Assembly (NCBI GenBank): GCA_022793995.1
Contig: JAAWDY010000011.1
Location: 175,596-239,595, forward strand
Source of the DNA: Coprococcus sp.
GTDB lineage: Bacteria; Bacillota; Clostridia; Lachnospirales; Lachnospiraceae
Direction: 5' to 3'
Length of the DNA: 64,000 nucleotides
Position 1 is the first letter of the stretch. Every line of letters starts with the position of its first letter. The notes beneath the pieces are model-generated. The model was not told where the DNA came from and ran no database searches. It saw only the letters and a program-made list of their open reading frames with translations. Shown in pieces: positions 45,641-53,684 of this stretch. Both the position numbers and the translations under genes were made by a program.

Positions 45641-45686
45641 AAAAAACGCCCTCACTATGTTGGTATTCCCATAGTGTGAGCGTTTT
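45641..45686 (-). terminator. Terminator of miaB overlapping the CmpB-type gene start
   Basis: Minus-strand 17-nt arms AAAACGCTCACACTATG and CATAGTGAGGGCGTTTT pair with few mismatches around a roughly 10-nt loop and end in TTTTTT. The T-tract runs directly into the ATG at 45640. Confidence 0.85.
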
Positions 45687-45695
45687 AGGCCTGCT

Positions 45696-47141
45696 TTATA
45701 CCGCTTCCCCCATATAGTAAAATCCTTTTGCCTCCGTCAGACGCACCATTATCAATTTCCCGATCAGCCCGGCGTCTCCCGGAAAATGTACTAAAATATT
45801 ATTGCTCATGCGCCCAGTAACCAGCCCAGCATCCTGTTCATTGACATTTTCGACAAGAACTTCGGCGATGTGTCCTTCATGTATGGAGCATACTTCCGCC
45901 GCAATCGCCTGTACCTCACTAAGAAGCCTGTCGAACCTTTCCTTCATCACATTTTCTGGCACTTGGTCTTCCATCGCCGCTGCAGGCGTCCCGGTCCTCC
46001 TGGAATAAAGGAATGTGAACGCACTGTCATACCGTACCTTCCTTACCAGATCCATTGTCTCCTGAAAGTCTTCCTCCGTCTCCCCGGGGAATCCCACGAT
46101 AATATCTGTCGTAAGGGAAATATCCGGCATTTTATCACGTAGCCTGCCTACAAGGGCAAGATACTGTTCTTTTGTATACCGCCGGTTCATCTTTTGAAGG
46201 ATCCGGCTGCTTCCGGACTGAACCGGAAGATGCAGATGTCTGCAGATTTTCTTCGATCCTGCCATCACCTCGATCAGTTCATCCGACAGATCCTTCGGAT
46301 GCGACGTCATAAAGCGTATTCTTTTAAGCCCTTCGATCTTCTCGATCTTCCCAAGAAGCTGCGCAAACGTAACAGGCTCTTTTAAAGTTTTCCCGTAAGA
46401 ATTTACATTCTGCCCTAGCAGCATGACTTCCGCTACGCCGTCAGCTGTCAAAGCCTCGATCTCCCGGATGATATCTTCCGGGCTGCGGCTCCGCTCCCGT
46501 CCTCTTACATAGGGGACAATACAATAACTGCAGAAATTATTGCATCCGAACATAATATTTACCCCTGATTTAAAGGGATATTTCCTTTTGCTCGGTAGGT
46601 CTTCCACAATCGCGTCCGTATCCTTCCAAATGTCGATCACCATATCCCCGGATTCTATTCTGGAAGCCATCAATTCTGCAAATTTATAGATATTGTGTGT
46701 GCCAAAAACAAGATCCACAAAACGGAAACTCTTTCGTATCTTATCGATCACTTCCGGCTCCTGCATCATGCATCCACACAGGCCGATAATCATATCCGGG
46801 TTTTTCCGCTTCCTTTTCCCAAGCTGTCCCAATCGACCGTATACACGCAGGTTGGCGTTCTCACGGACAGTACAGGTGTTATAGATCACAAAGTCTGCCT
46901 CATCCTCGTTTGCCGTCTCATATCCAATAGCCTCCAGGATTCCCTGAAGCTTCTCTGCGTCACGGGCATTCATCTGGCAGCCAAAATTGACCACCGCTGC
47001 ACCCAAAGGGCGTCCCAAGCGGGCGCTTTCCTCCCGCACATGCTGACGGCATTTTGCCATAAAATAATACTGCCTGGCAGGTTCCTCTGCGGGAGGTGCC
47101 GCATTTATATTTATTTTATCCAAATCAATACTACTATACAT
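45696..47141 (-). CDS. miaB: tRNA-2-methylthio-N6-dimethylallyladenosine synthase
   Basis: Radical SAM methylthiotransferase acting on i6A37 of tRNA, downstream of MiaA. The 481-residue protein has the N-terminal cluster cysteines C55, C90 and C124 (NFGCQMN, YNTCTVREN, CGCMMQ), the radical SAM motif C200-x3-C204-x2-C207 (GCNNFCSYC) and a C-terminal TRAM domain. There is an N-terminal extension of about 45 residues before the MTTase domain, as in other clostridial MiaB. Only a weak AAGAG precedes the ATG. Confidence 0.95.
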   Translation of the reverse strand: MYSSIDLDKININAAPPAEEPARQYYFMAKCRQHVREESARLGRPLGAAVVNFGCQMNARDAEKLQGILEAIGYETANEDEADFVIYNTCTVRENANLRVYGRLGQLGKRKRKNPDMIIGLCGCMMQEPEVIDKIRKSFRFVDLVFGTHNIYKFAELMASRIESGDMVIDIWKDTDAIVEDLPSKRKYPFKSGVNIMFGCNNFCSYCIVPYVRGRERSRSPEDIIREIEALTADGVAEVMLLGQNVNSYGKTLKEPVTFAQLLGKIEKIEGLKRIRFMTSHPKDLSDELIEVMAGSKKICRHLHLPVQSGSSRILQKMNRRYTKEQYLALVGRLRDKMPDISLTTDIIVGFPGETEEDFQETMDLVRKVRYDSAFTFLYSRRTGTPAAAMEDQVPENVMKERFDRLLSEVQAIAAEVCSIHEGHIAEVLVENVNEQDAGLVTGRMSNNILVHFPGDAGLIGKLIMVRLTEAKGFYYMGEAV

Positions 47142-47209
47142 TTCTCTTGACTTTTTTCCCTTTCTATCATATAATGCATAAAACGAAGCGAGTTTTTTAC
47201 CGTACAGCT

Positions 47210-47734
47210 TTATGGCTCAAGCGGGGTACTCGTTTCTTTTTTTATGTTTATAATGTCGTATAAATACAACTTCTTATCCTCTGCATGTCTTATAACAAGC
47301 TCCACATGGAATACATTATAACGCAAAACCTCTCCATCGTCGTCAAAAACTGGAAGAGCAAAGCGAGAATCATATCAATACCATCCAAATCTGGCATTTT
47401 TATCATGCTTTTTCGCCAGATTCTCTCGAAATCTCTTATTCTCCGCAATCTCAATCATCTCAGGAATTCCCTGTGCGGCATTCGCTTTTGCCTTTGCAAG
47501 AGCACCTTTCAACTTTGCCGTGTAATTGGAACCTGTATATTCATCAGGAAGATCATTGCCTATGTATATAATTTCTTTGCTTTCAGCTATTTCTACAAGT
47601 TCTCCAACATATTGCCTTAAATACTGCTCAACCTCATCCCAGTCAATATTTTGTCTGCCTTTAAAACGTATATCATTTATTACTACAATCTGATTTTCAT
47701 TCACATCTTTTATAACACATATGTTTCTTTCCAT
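47210..47734 (-). pseudogene. Gene interrupted by an in-frame TGA (family not named)
   Basis: From the ATG at 47734, with GGGAGGG in front, the frame runs 119 codons to TGA at 47377-47375. It then stays open in the same frame for 54 more codons to TAA at 47210. The downstream part (after the stop: YDSRFALPVFDDDGEV...YLYDIINIKKE) looks like genuine protein and completes the N-terminal part, which includes DLPDEYTGSNYT and AKANAAQGIPEMIEIA. I remember Lachnospiraceae relatives with an arginine at this point (GWYRYDSRF), so a single C-to-T change of CGA to TGA is the simplest explanation. Selenocysteine is unlikely: no bSECIS-like hairpin follows. Function is unknown. Confidence 0.8.
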
Positions 47735-47795
47735 TATCCCTCCCTTTCGTATCTTATCAGAATCTTAATTACTCATTTCTCCTGACTTTCTCCCT

Positions 47796-47978
47796 CTATA
47801 TAAACTGATTCACCGAGCTTTCATAAGCATATCCCGCCGTTTCCAGCTTCTTCTCCAGTTCATGCTTGTCCACGCCCAGATCTCGGCAAAGTTCATTCAG
47901 CCCGGGATAAAAATCCCGGAGCTTTGTATTGACGACGCTAAGCAGAAGGATCGGATCTTTCGGCAGCCCTTCCATCAT
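47796..47978 (-). CDS. DUF4250 small protein
   Basis: A 60-residue soluble protein (LPKDPILLLSVVNTKLRD, then a helical C-terminus) of the DUF4250 family found in Clostridia. AAGGAG lies 9 nt before the first of two ATGs. Start and upstream stop overlap by 4 nt, so it is translationally coupled to the DUF5662 gene. Function unknown. Confidence 0.87.
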   Translation of the reverse strand: MMEGLPKDPILLLSVVNTKLRDFYPGLNELCRDLGVDKHELEKKLETAGYAYESSVNQFI

Positions 47979-48529
47979 CGGCTCATTCTCCTTCCCTTTC
48001 TTTTCTTTCTCAATACGTTTGCCCTGATATAGGCAAATGTTTTCTTCTCCCCTTTTTCGGCGAGCATGACAAGAAGTTTTTCCAACAGCTTTCTCGTATC
48101 CGGATGAAGCAGTGTGTCCGCAACCCCTTTTTGATAATATTCCAGCGGAGATGCATCCGTATACGCTTCCTTCTTATAGATCTTTGACGCTGCGATTCGG
48201 TCCATGAACATCTCGACCACATAGTTCACAGGCATCTTTGATCCCACGATGCCCTTATCTTCCAGCCCATAATCCAGCCAATACTCATAATGGTGTTTAT
48301 TACGTCCTTTATGATGAAGCCATGCCGTCGAACATCCAATATCTTCCCTCTCGGCATTATTCGGACTTCTTGTCCCTTGATAATATCTGCATCCCACCCA
48401 GAATTCAGCGGGCGAATACTTTGACAAGTCGTGCAGTATTCCTTGCCTGAAAAGTCCTACCTGGAAACAATGTCTCATAACCAATATTTTATGATGTGTG
48501 ATCGTGCAAAAATGGTTCCAAATTTTCAT
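47975..48529 (-). CDS. DUF5662 family protein with HD-like motif
   Basis: A 184-residue protein with MRHCF...GLFRQGILHDLSKYSPAEF and AWLHHKGRNKHHYEYW. The conserved histidines and HD pair suggest a metal-dependent HD-like fold, but no reaction is known. I recognise the family as DUF5662. The start at 48529 is supported by GGAGG 5 nt upstream. It is followed by DUF4250 and preceded, after 70 nt, by the GH13-like gene. Confidence 0.86.
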   Translation of the reverse strand: MKIWNHFCTITHHKILVMRHCFQVGLFRQGILHDLSKYSPAEFWVGCRYYQGTRSPNNAEREDIGCSTAWLHHKGRNKHHYEYWLDYGLEDKGIVGSKMPVNYVVEMFMDRIAASKIYKKEAYTDASPLEYYQKGVADTLLHPDTRKLLEKLLVMLAEKGEKKTFAYIRANVLRKKRKGRRMSR

Positions 48530-48599
48530 GCTTTCCTCCATTCTGTGCATATTCCACAGCACAGACAGGTATGGGTGAAATGTTTTTTCACCTGTCCTC

Positions 48600-50294
48600 C
48601 TAAAGTCCCACAAATACCCGGATCGTACGTTCTTTTACGCTGACTTCTCTTTCCTCGATCGGACGTGCCTCCTTAAGGACGCCCTCCATGGTGTTCACTG
48701 CCTCATGCCATTTCAATTCTTTCGGGAGCTTGGGAAGAGCAAAAATATGTTCGATCCAGTGCATGTTGTACGCTACAAAACAATTGTCCTCCCTGCCGTT
48801 TGTACCATGATAAAAAACGCCGAGCTGCCGGCTCGCAATCTCGGACGGCATTTGCCACGCGTACCGTCCATGATAGGACACATCCGGTATTCCACAGCAC
48901 ATATCGTCCAGCCCGCGCATCTCCGTCTTAGGGCAGAACACCCTGTGTTCTCTTCTGAATACCGTAAGTCTCTTCACGAACTCAAAGAGCGAGGGATCTT
49001 TTTCCAGAGCGCTCCAGTCAAGCCATGCCGTAGGGTTATCCTGGCAGTATACATTATTATTTCCCTTCTGGGTATTTTCAAACTCATCGCCTGCCAGAAT
49101 ACAAGGCGTTCCCTGTGCTAAAAGCAGCAGAAGAAAGGCATTGCGTATCTGTCCCTTACGAAGTTCAAGGACCGCCTTTTTGCGGCTGGGGCCTTCCGCT
49201 CCGCAGTTCCAGCTGTAATTATACTCCGGACCGTCGTGGTTCTGTTCTCCATTCAGTTCATTATGCTTTCCGTCGTAGGAAACCACATCATGTAAAGTGA
49301 ATCCATTATGGCCTGCAATATAGTTAAACGTCTCTCCTCCATCGGATAGATGCCTCAGCTGCCACGCTACCTCCCCGATCATCCCTTCGTCTCCTTTCAG
49401 GAAACGGCGCATCGTGTTCTGGAACTGATCCTGTTTCCTTAGGAGTTTTGTGTGAATCAACACAGGATCTTTGGACAGAGCCCCGATATCACAGACGTCA
49501 GGATTCACGATAAATCCGTCAATATGGTACTGCATTACCCAATACCGCAGACAGTCAGCGATAAGAAGCATTGAAGTTCCGCTTGTAAACGGCATCTCAA
49601 GAACAATCTCGATCCCCTCCTTATGCAGCGTCTTCACAGTCTCCTTGAGTTCCGTCACCGCATCTTCCACAGCGTAAGAAGCCTTCGGAGCAAAATAGCA
49701 TCCTTCCCCGTATCCCCAATAATTCGTATATCTTTCCTGATTTTCCTCAAATTCATATACGGGCATACACTGGATCTGATTTACTCCCAGCTGCCGGATA
49801 TAAGGCAGTTTTTCGATCAGTCCGCAGAAAGTCCCCTTATGCCGGACTTTGGATGATTTATGCTTCGTAAATCCTCGTACATGCAAAGTGTACGCGATCA
49901 CCTCATCCATCGCCAGATGTGGCCGGGTATCTGACTCCCAGAAAAAATCGTCGGGAACAATGTGGGTACGTATCTCGTGATTCTGGACATCACGCTTTTT
50001 CCCCCACACTTCTTTCCCGGCAAAAGACTTTCCATACGGATCCGGCACGATCGTGCCTTCGATCCGATAATTATACTCATATTCCTGCGGTCTGTCCAAA
50101 ATGACGGACAAAAAACGCAGCTCACCCGTTACGCTGTCTTCCTTTACCGGAAGAACCGTAAGCGGGCTCTTTTTTCCCTTTTTATACAGCAGCAGCTCAC
50201 ACTTCTTCTTTGTCGGAACTGCCACTGAAAAATTCACCTTATTTCCGCTGACCGTACATCCCTGTGGTATCGGGTATCCTTTTTCTGTCTTCAT
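48600..50294 (-). CDS. Isoamylase/GlgX-like GH13 protein lacking catalytic residues
   Basis: A 564-residue relative of glycogen-debranching enzymes: N-terminal beta-sandwich (CBM48-like, about 10-120), GH13 barrel (about 125-460) and C-terminal beta domain. Strong GlgX blocks remain, such as YTNYWGYGEGCYFAP, KHNELNGEQNHDGPEYNYSW and AGDEFENTQKGNNNVYCQDN. However, region I is EMPFTS instead of a VxxNH motif. Region II is DGFIVNPDV instead of DGFRFDLA, so the nucleophile Asp is Asn264 and the Arg is Ile262. The segment that should carry the acid/base Glu is shortened to about 284-300. Region IV is GHN (H329-N330) instead of HD. Hydrolysis is therefore not expected; a binding or regulatory role is inferred. 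The start at 50294 has GGGAGAGG upstream. Confidence 0.85.
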   Translation of the reverse strand: MKTEKGYPIPQGCTVSGNKVNFSVAVPTKKKCELLLYKKGKKSPLTVLPVKEDSVTGELRFLSVILDRPQEYEYNYRIEGTIVPDPYGKSFAGKEVWGKKRDVQNHEIRTHIVPDDFFWESDTRPHLAMDEVIAYTLHVRGFTKHKSSKVRHKGTFCGLIEKLPYIRQLGVNQIQCMPVYEFEENQERYTNYWGYGEGCYFAPKASYAVEDAVTELKETVKTLHKEGIEIVLEMPFTSGTSMLLIADCLRYWVMQYHIDGFIVNPDVCDIGALSKDPVLIHTKLLRKQDQFQNTMRRFLKGDEGMIGEVAWQLRHLSDGGETFNYIAGHNGFTLHDVVSYDGKHNELNGEQNHDGPEYNYSWNCGAEGPSRKKAVLELRKGQIRNAFLLLLLAQGTPCILAGDEFENTQKGNNNVYCQDNPTAWLDWSALEKDPSLFEFVKRLTVFRREHRVFCPKTEMRGLDDMCCGIPDVSYHGRYAWQMPSEIASRQLGVFYHGTNGREDNCFVAYNMHWIEHIFALPKLPKELKWHEAVNTMEGVLKEARPIEEREVSVKERTIRVFVGL

Positions 50295-50308
50295 GATCTG
50301 CCTCTCCC

Positions 50309-51298
50309 TTACTGCCATCCGTCTGCGCCGTACATCTTAACATTCTCTGCGTCGATAAAAAAAACCTCCTCATATGTCTCACGTTCATAATCTTCTCCGT
50401 CCAGGAGCGCAATGCCGATCTTCGCGGCATCCTTTCCGGTACTGATGGGCGACTGCCCGCAGGTCCCGCGAATCAATGTATCATGCTTTATCAGCTCTTT
50501 CTTTAGGTCCGGCGAACCGTCCACACCATATATGATAAGATCCTTCCGCTTGGCCGTATTGGCGGCCACCAGGGCGCCCAGGGCGGAAGGGTCGTTCCCG
50601 CACATTACGGCTGTGATCTCTTCATTTTCTTTAAAAATCTCTGACGCCGCTTCCCGCGCATCGTTCAAGTCTCCGTGGACATCCGCGCGCGCCACGATCT
50701 CAAATCCTTGGCCTGCGATTGCTTCCTCGAACCCGGTAATCCTGTCTATGACAGAATTCTGTGACAGACTCTCCAGGATCACAATCTTTCCGCCGTCCGG
50801 ATACATCTTAATCAGATCTTGGGCACAGATAACGCCTGCGTTCTTATTATCTGAACCCACGTAAGCGTCAACATAATCCATTGCCTTCACTTCCGTATCC
50901 ACATTGATGATCCGAACGTCCGCTTCCTTTAGTTTCTCAAGTGCAGGTGTAATCTTCTCCCAGGAGACCGGGCATAAAAATACTGCATCGACCCCCTCCT
51001 CGATCATCTCTTCGAGCTGTTCAAGCTGTCTGTCCGCATCCAGCCTGGGATCTTTCGTGATCAGGCTATGGCCTCTGTCCTCAATCGTCTCCCGCAAGGA
51101 TTGTTCCAATGTGATATAATATGGATTTTCCATTGTAATACAGCTGAATCCAAAAAGATAACTGCCGTCGATATCTTCTGTCTCTTCGTCATTCCTCATG
51201 GCATTGTCTTCGCTTGTTCCGACATTTTTCTTACATCCCGGGAGTGCAAGAATGCAGAAGATCACGGCAATCCATAAGGACATTACCCTCTTTTTCAT
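50309..51298 (-). CDS. Sugar-type ABC substrate-binding lipoprotein, orphan
   Basis: A 329-residue periplasmic-binding-protein (Peripla_BP_4, RbsB/XylF-like) lipoprotein: signal peptide with lipobox LPGC (C22), acidic linker, then two Rossmann-like lobes (FSCITMENPYYITLEQ; VDAVFLCPV; VGSDNKNAGVICAQDL; IYGVDGSPDLK). No ATPase or permease gene is adjacent. It is 14 nt upstream of the pseudo-GH13 gene and shares its promoter at 51327-51354. It may therefore feed a sensor or a distant transporter; the ligand is unknown. Confidence 0.88.
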   Translation of the reverse strand: MKKRVMSLWIAVIFCILALPGCKKNVGTSEDNAMRNDEETEDIDGSYLFGFSCITMENPYYITLEQSLRETIEDRGHSLITKDPRLDADRQLEQLEEMIEEGVDAVFLCPVSWEKITPALEKLKEADVRIINVDTEVKAMDYVDAYVGSDNKNAGVICAQDLIKMYPDGGKIVILESLSQNSVIDRITGFEEAIAGQGFEIVARADVHGDLNDAREAASEIFKENEEITAVMCGNDPSALGALVAANTAKRKDLIIYGVDGSPDLKKELIKHDTLIRGTCGQSPISTGKDAAKIGIALLDGEDYERETYEEVFFIDAENVKMYGADGWQ

Positions 51299-51326
51299 AC
51301 GAATCCTCCCTGAAAACCTTTCTTAT

Positions 51327-51354
51327 ATTGTAACTTTTTTGGGGACAATGTCAA
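51327..51354 (-). promoter_or_regulatory. Promoter of the binding-protein / pseudo-GH13 genes
   Basis: Minus-strand TTGACA (51349-51354), 16-nt spacer, TACAAT (51327-51332). It diverges from the DUF1292 promoter 12 bp away. Confidence 0.78.
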
Positions 51355-51365
51355 TAGTTTTCCCC

Positions 51366-51394
51366 TTGCAAATCCGCTCTGTGTCTGCTAGAGT
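51366..51394 (+). promoter_or_regulatory. Promoter of the DUF1292 gene
   Basis: Plus-strand TTGCAA (51366-51371), 17-nt spacer, TAGAGT (51389-51394) preceded by TGC. Confidence 0.6.
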
Positions 51395-51426
51395 AGGAGT
51401 ATCAGAGGAAAGGAGTTCTTAAGATC

Positions 51427-51804
51427 ATGGGCAGGAAACGGGACAAGCACCACAAAGATGCATCCGAAGAAGGGGGACAGACCCAGCCGGAATACGTCAC
51501 CCTTACACTGGACAATGACGAGGAAGTAACATGCCGGATCCTCACCGTTCTAGAGGTTGATTCCAAAGAATACATAGCACTTCAGCCACTGGATCAAGAC
51601 GGGAACGATGCCGAAGGTGGAGAATGGCTTTACCAGTTTACCAGAGATGAGACAGGCGGGGATATGCACAAGCTGAATAATATCGAAGATGACGATGAAT
51701 TCGAGAAAGTACTCTATCGTTTCGATGAATGGCTTGATTTTACGGGGTTTTATCAGGACGAATTTTTCGCGGTTGAAGAGGAAGAGGGCGGGAAATTCGA
51801 GTAG
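51427..51804 (+). CDS. DUF1292 domain protein
   Basis: A 125-residue acidic protein with the DUF1292 core (YVTLTLDNDEEVTCRILTVLEVDSKEYIALQPLD ... EWLYQF, about 22-75), an N-terminal Lys/His-rich segment and a Glu-rich tail. AAAGGAG lies 11 nt before the ATG. Function is unknown. Its last 52 nt overlap the convergent helicase gene. Confidence 0.87.
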   Translation: MGRKRDKHHKDASEEGGQTQPEYVTLTLDNDEEVTCRILTVLEVDSKEYIALQPLDQDGNDAEGGEWLYQFTRDETGGDMHKLNNIEDDDEFEKVLYRFDEWLDFTGFYQDEFFAVEEEEGGKFE

Positions 51805-53666
51805 GGCTTCATCGCCCTGCCCCACAGTTCTTCTACAAAACGGGACAGTTTTATGCTGCTCCCGTTTTTTTCTACGATATAAGAAATCAACAGTTCTTCC
51901 CTGGCGCGGGTCATCGCTACATAAAACATCCGGCGTTCTTCTTCGATCTCCTTTAGAGAATCAGCTTTCTGATAAGGCGTCTCCCCTTCATTGGCGTGGA
52001 TCACAAAAACAGTGTCAAACTCCAGACCTTTCGCCGCGTGCATTGTCATGAGCTGTACCTTATCTCTTTGTCTTTTTCTCTGATTCCTGCGCAACTTTTC
52101 CTGTTCTAAAAGCTCTGCGGTGTATGTGCTGATATGTTCGGCAAATTCCTCATACCGCCGGAAGGGCTTGCTTCGTTCTTCCAAATCCTGTACGACACTT
52201 TTCAGGCTTTCACAGGGAATCTGGTGTTCTGCGGCATAACTTATAAGGAAAGCCTCATATCCGATTCTTTTTTTGATATATTGAATCTGTGCATACGGCG
52301 CCATATTTTCCAACATTTTGATATCCAACTCAAATTGGTCGATAATATCCTGCATCCATTCCTTTTCTTCATAGAACTTTCGTATATCTTCAAAGTCCAC
52401 TTGCCCTCTGTCAAAACATGCCCTGGAAAGATAGCGTACAGGACGGTTCGCTATCTTTAGGAACCATTCCCGCCTCCGATCTCCCGAGGCGATCTTCATA
52501 TAAGAGAGCATGTCCCTTACGACAAAGTGCTCATAAAAATTCGGCATATGTTCCCGCATTTCAAAAGGAATCCTGCGCTCGCTTAAGGCTTCTGACACCA
52601 GATTGGCCTGAAGGCCGGCCCGATATAGGACGGCAATCTCTCCCGCATCCTTTCCGGTATCCAGACGTTTTTGAATCTCAGACGCCACGAAACGTGCCTC
52701 CTCCATCCCATCAAGAAGCTCCTGCACATGCACCGCTTCGCCCCTTCCCTTGAACGACCGGATCCGTTTAAAATAGCGGGACTCATTGTGGTAGATCACT
52801 CTGGATGCAGCGCCCACGATAAATTCTGTAGAACGGTAATTATATGTTAGGGATATGATTCGGATATCCGGATAGTCCTGCTTCATATTCAACATCAGCT
52901 CCGGATTCGCCCCGCGGAATCCATAGATCGACTGATCGTCGTCGCCCACCACAAACAGGTTATTTTGTGGTAGAGACAGCATACGGATCACCTCATACTG
53001 AACCCGGTTGATATCCTGAAATTCATCGATCAAAATATATGTGAATCTTTCCTGCCATTTCTTTAATATGTCGGGACGCTTTTTAAAAAGCGCATAACAC
53101 TGCACAAGCATATCGTCAAAATCAAATTTCTTGTATTCCTTTTTTCTGGACTCATACCGTCGAAATACCTGTGTAAACTCATCCTGGCTAAGGCGTTCGC
53201 TGTGAAAATCCTCCAGACGGTACAATCCATTCTTCACAACGCCGATTTCCTGCCTCAGCTCCCGCCAAAACTCCTCCTCTTCCCCACATTCGTCGCCGCG
53301 ATTCTTAAGTGTCTCTCCCGCTGCGTCTTTCAACATGTCCATACTGTTCTGTTCGGAAAGGAGATTGGCGCCCCCAATCCCGTATGTATGTTTTAAAATC
53401 CCATAGAATACACTGTGGAAAGTACCGAACGTAACGTCCGTGTTCCTTCCACAGGTAAGGTTCCCAAACCGTTCCTGCATCTCCCTAGCCGCATAGCGTG
53501 TGAATGTGATCACCAAGATCTGCCGCGCCGGGACATTACACGATTCGATTAGATACTGTATCCTCCTGACGACGGTCAAGGTCTTTCCCGATCCGGGAGG
53601 CGCCAGTACCATACAAGGCCCATCTCTATGTCGGACGGCCTCCTTTTGTTCTTTGTTTAAATCCAT
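51753..53666 (-). CDS. UvrD/PcrA-like ATP-dependent DNA helicase
   Basis: A 637-residue superfamily 1A helicase: Walker A APPGSGKT at 22-29, TFTRYAAREM (Ia), DEFQDIN (II), GDDDQSIYGFRGA (III), TYNYRST (IV), MTMHAAKGLEFD (V) and VAMTRAREEL (VI). It is shorter than PcrA (about 730) and lacks the PcrA C-terminal tail. The last 17 codons (SNFPPSSSSTAKNSS) are antisense to the DUF1292 tail. It follows gltX by 18 nt, with CAGGAG before the ATG. Confidence 0.93.
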   Translation of the reverse strand: MDLNKEQKEAVRHRDGPCMVLAPPGSGKTLTVVRRIQYLIESCNVPARQILVITFTRYAAREMQERFGNLTCGRNTDVTFGTFHSVFYGILKHTYGIGGANLLSEQNSMDMLKDAAGETLKNRGDECGEEEEFWRELRQEIGVVKNGLYRLEDFHSERLSQDEFTQVFRRYESRKKEYKKFDFDDMLVQCYALFKKRPDILKKWQERFTYILIDEFQDINRVQYEVIRMLSLPQNNLFVVGDDDQSIYGFRGANPELMLNMKQDYPDIRIISLTYNYRSTEFIVGAASRVIYHNESRYFKRIRSFKGRGEAVHVQELLDGMEEARFVASEIQKRLDTGKDAGEIAVLYRAGLQANLVSEALSERRIPFEMREHMPNFYEHFVVRDMLSYMKIASGDRRREWFLKIANRPVRYLSRACFDRGQVDFEDIRKFYEEKEWMQDIIDQFELDIKMLENMAPYAQIQYIKKRIGYEAFLISYAAEHQIPCESLKSVVQDLEERSKPFRRYEEFAEHISTYTAELLEQEKLRRNQRKRQRDKVQLMTMHAAKGLEFDTVFVIHANEGETPYQKADSLKEIEEERRMFYVAMTRAREELLISYIVEKNGSSIKLSRFVEELWGRAMKPYSNFPPSSSSTAKNSS

Positions 53667-53684
53667 GTGTACTCCTGTTTTTCC

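Noticed and set aside
47375-47377. Selenocysteine at the TGA of the interrupted gene
   Set aside because: No stem with a G-containing loop is found 16-37 nt downstream, and the context is not a redox motif; a nonsense mutation is simpler.
48600-50294. Active alpha-amylase or glycogen-debranching enzyme
   Set aside because: Catalytic nucleophile, acid/base region and the region-IV aspartate are missing, so only the fold is claimed.
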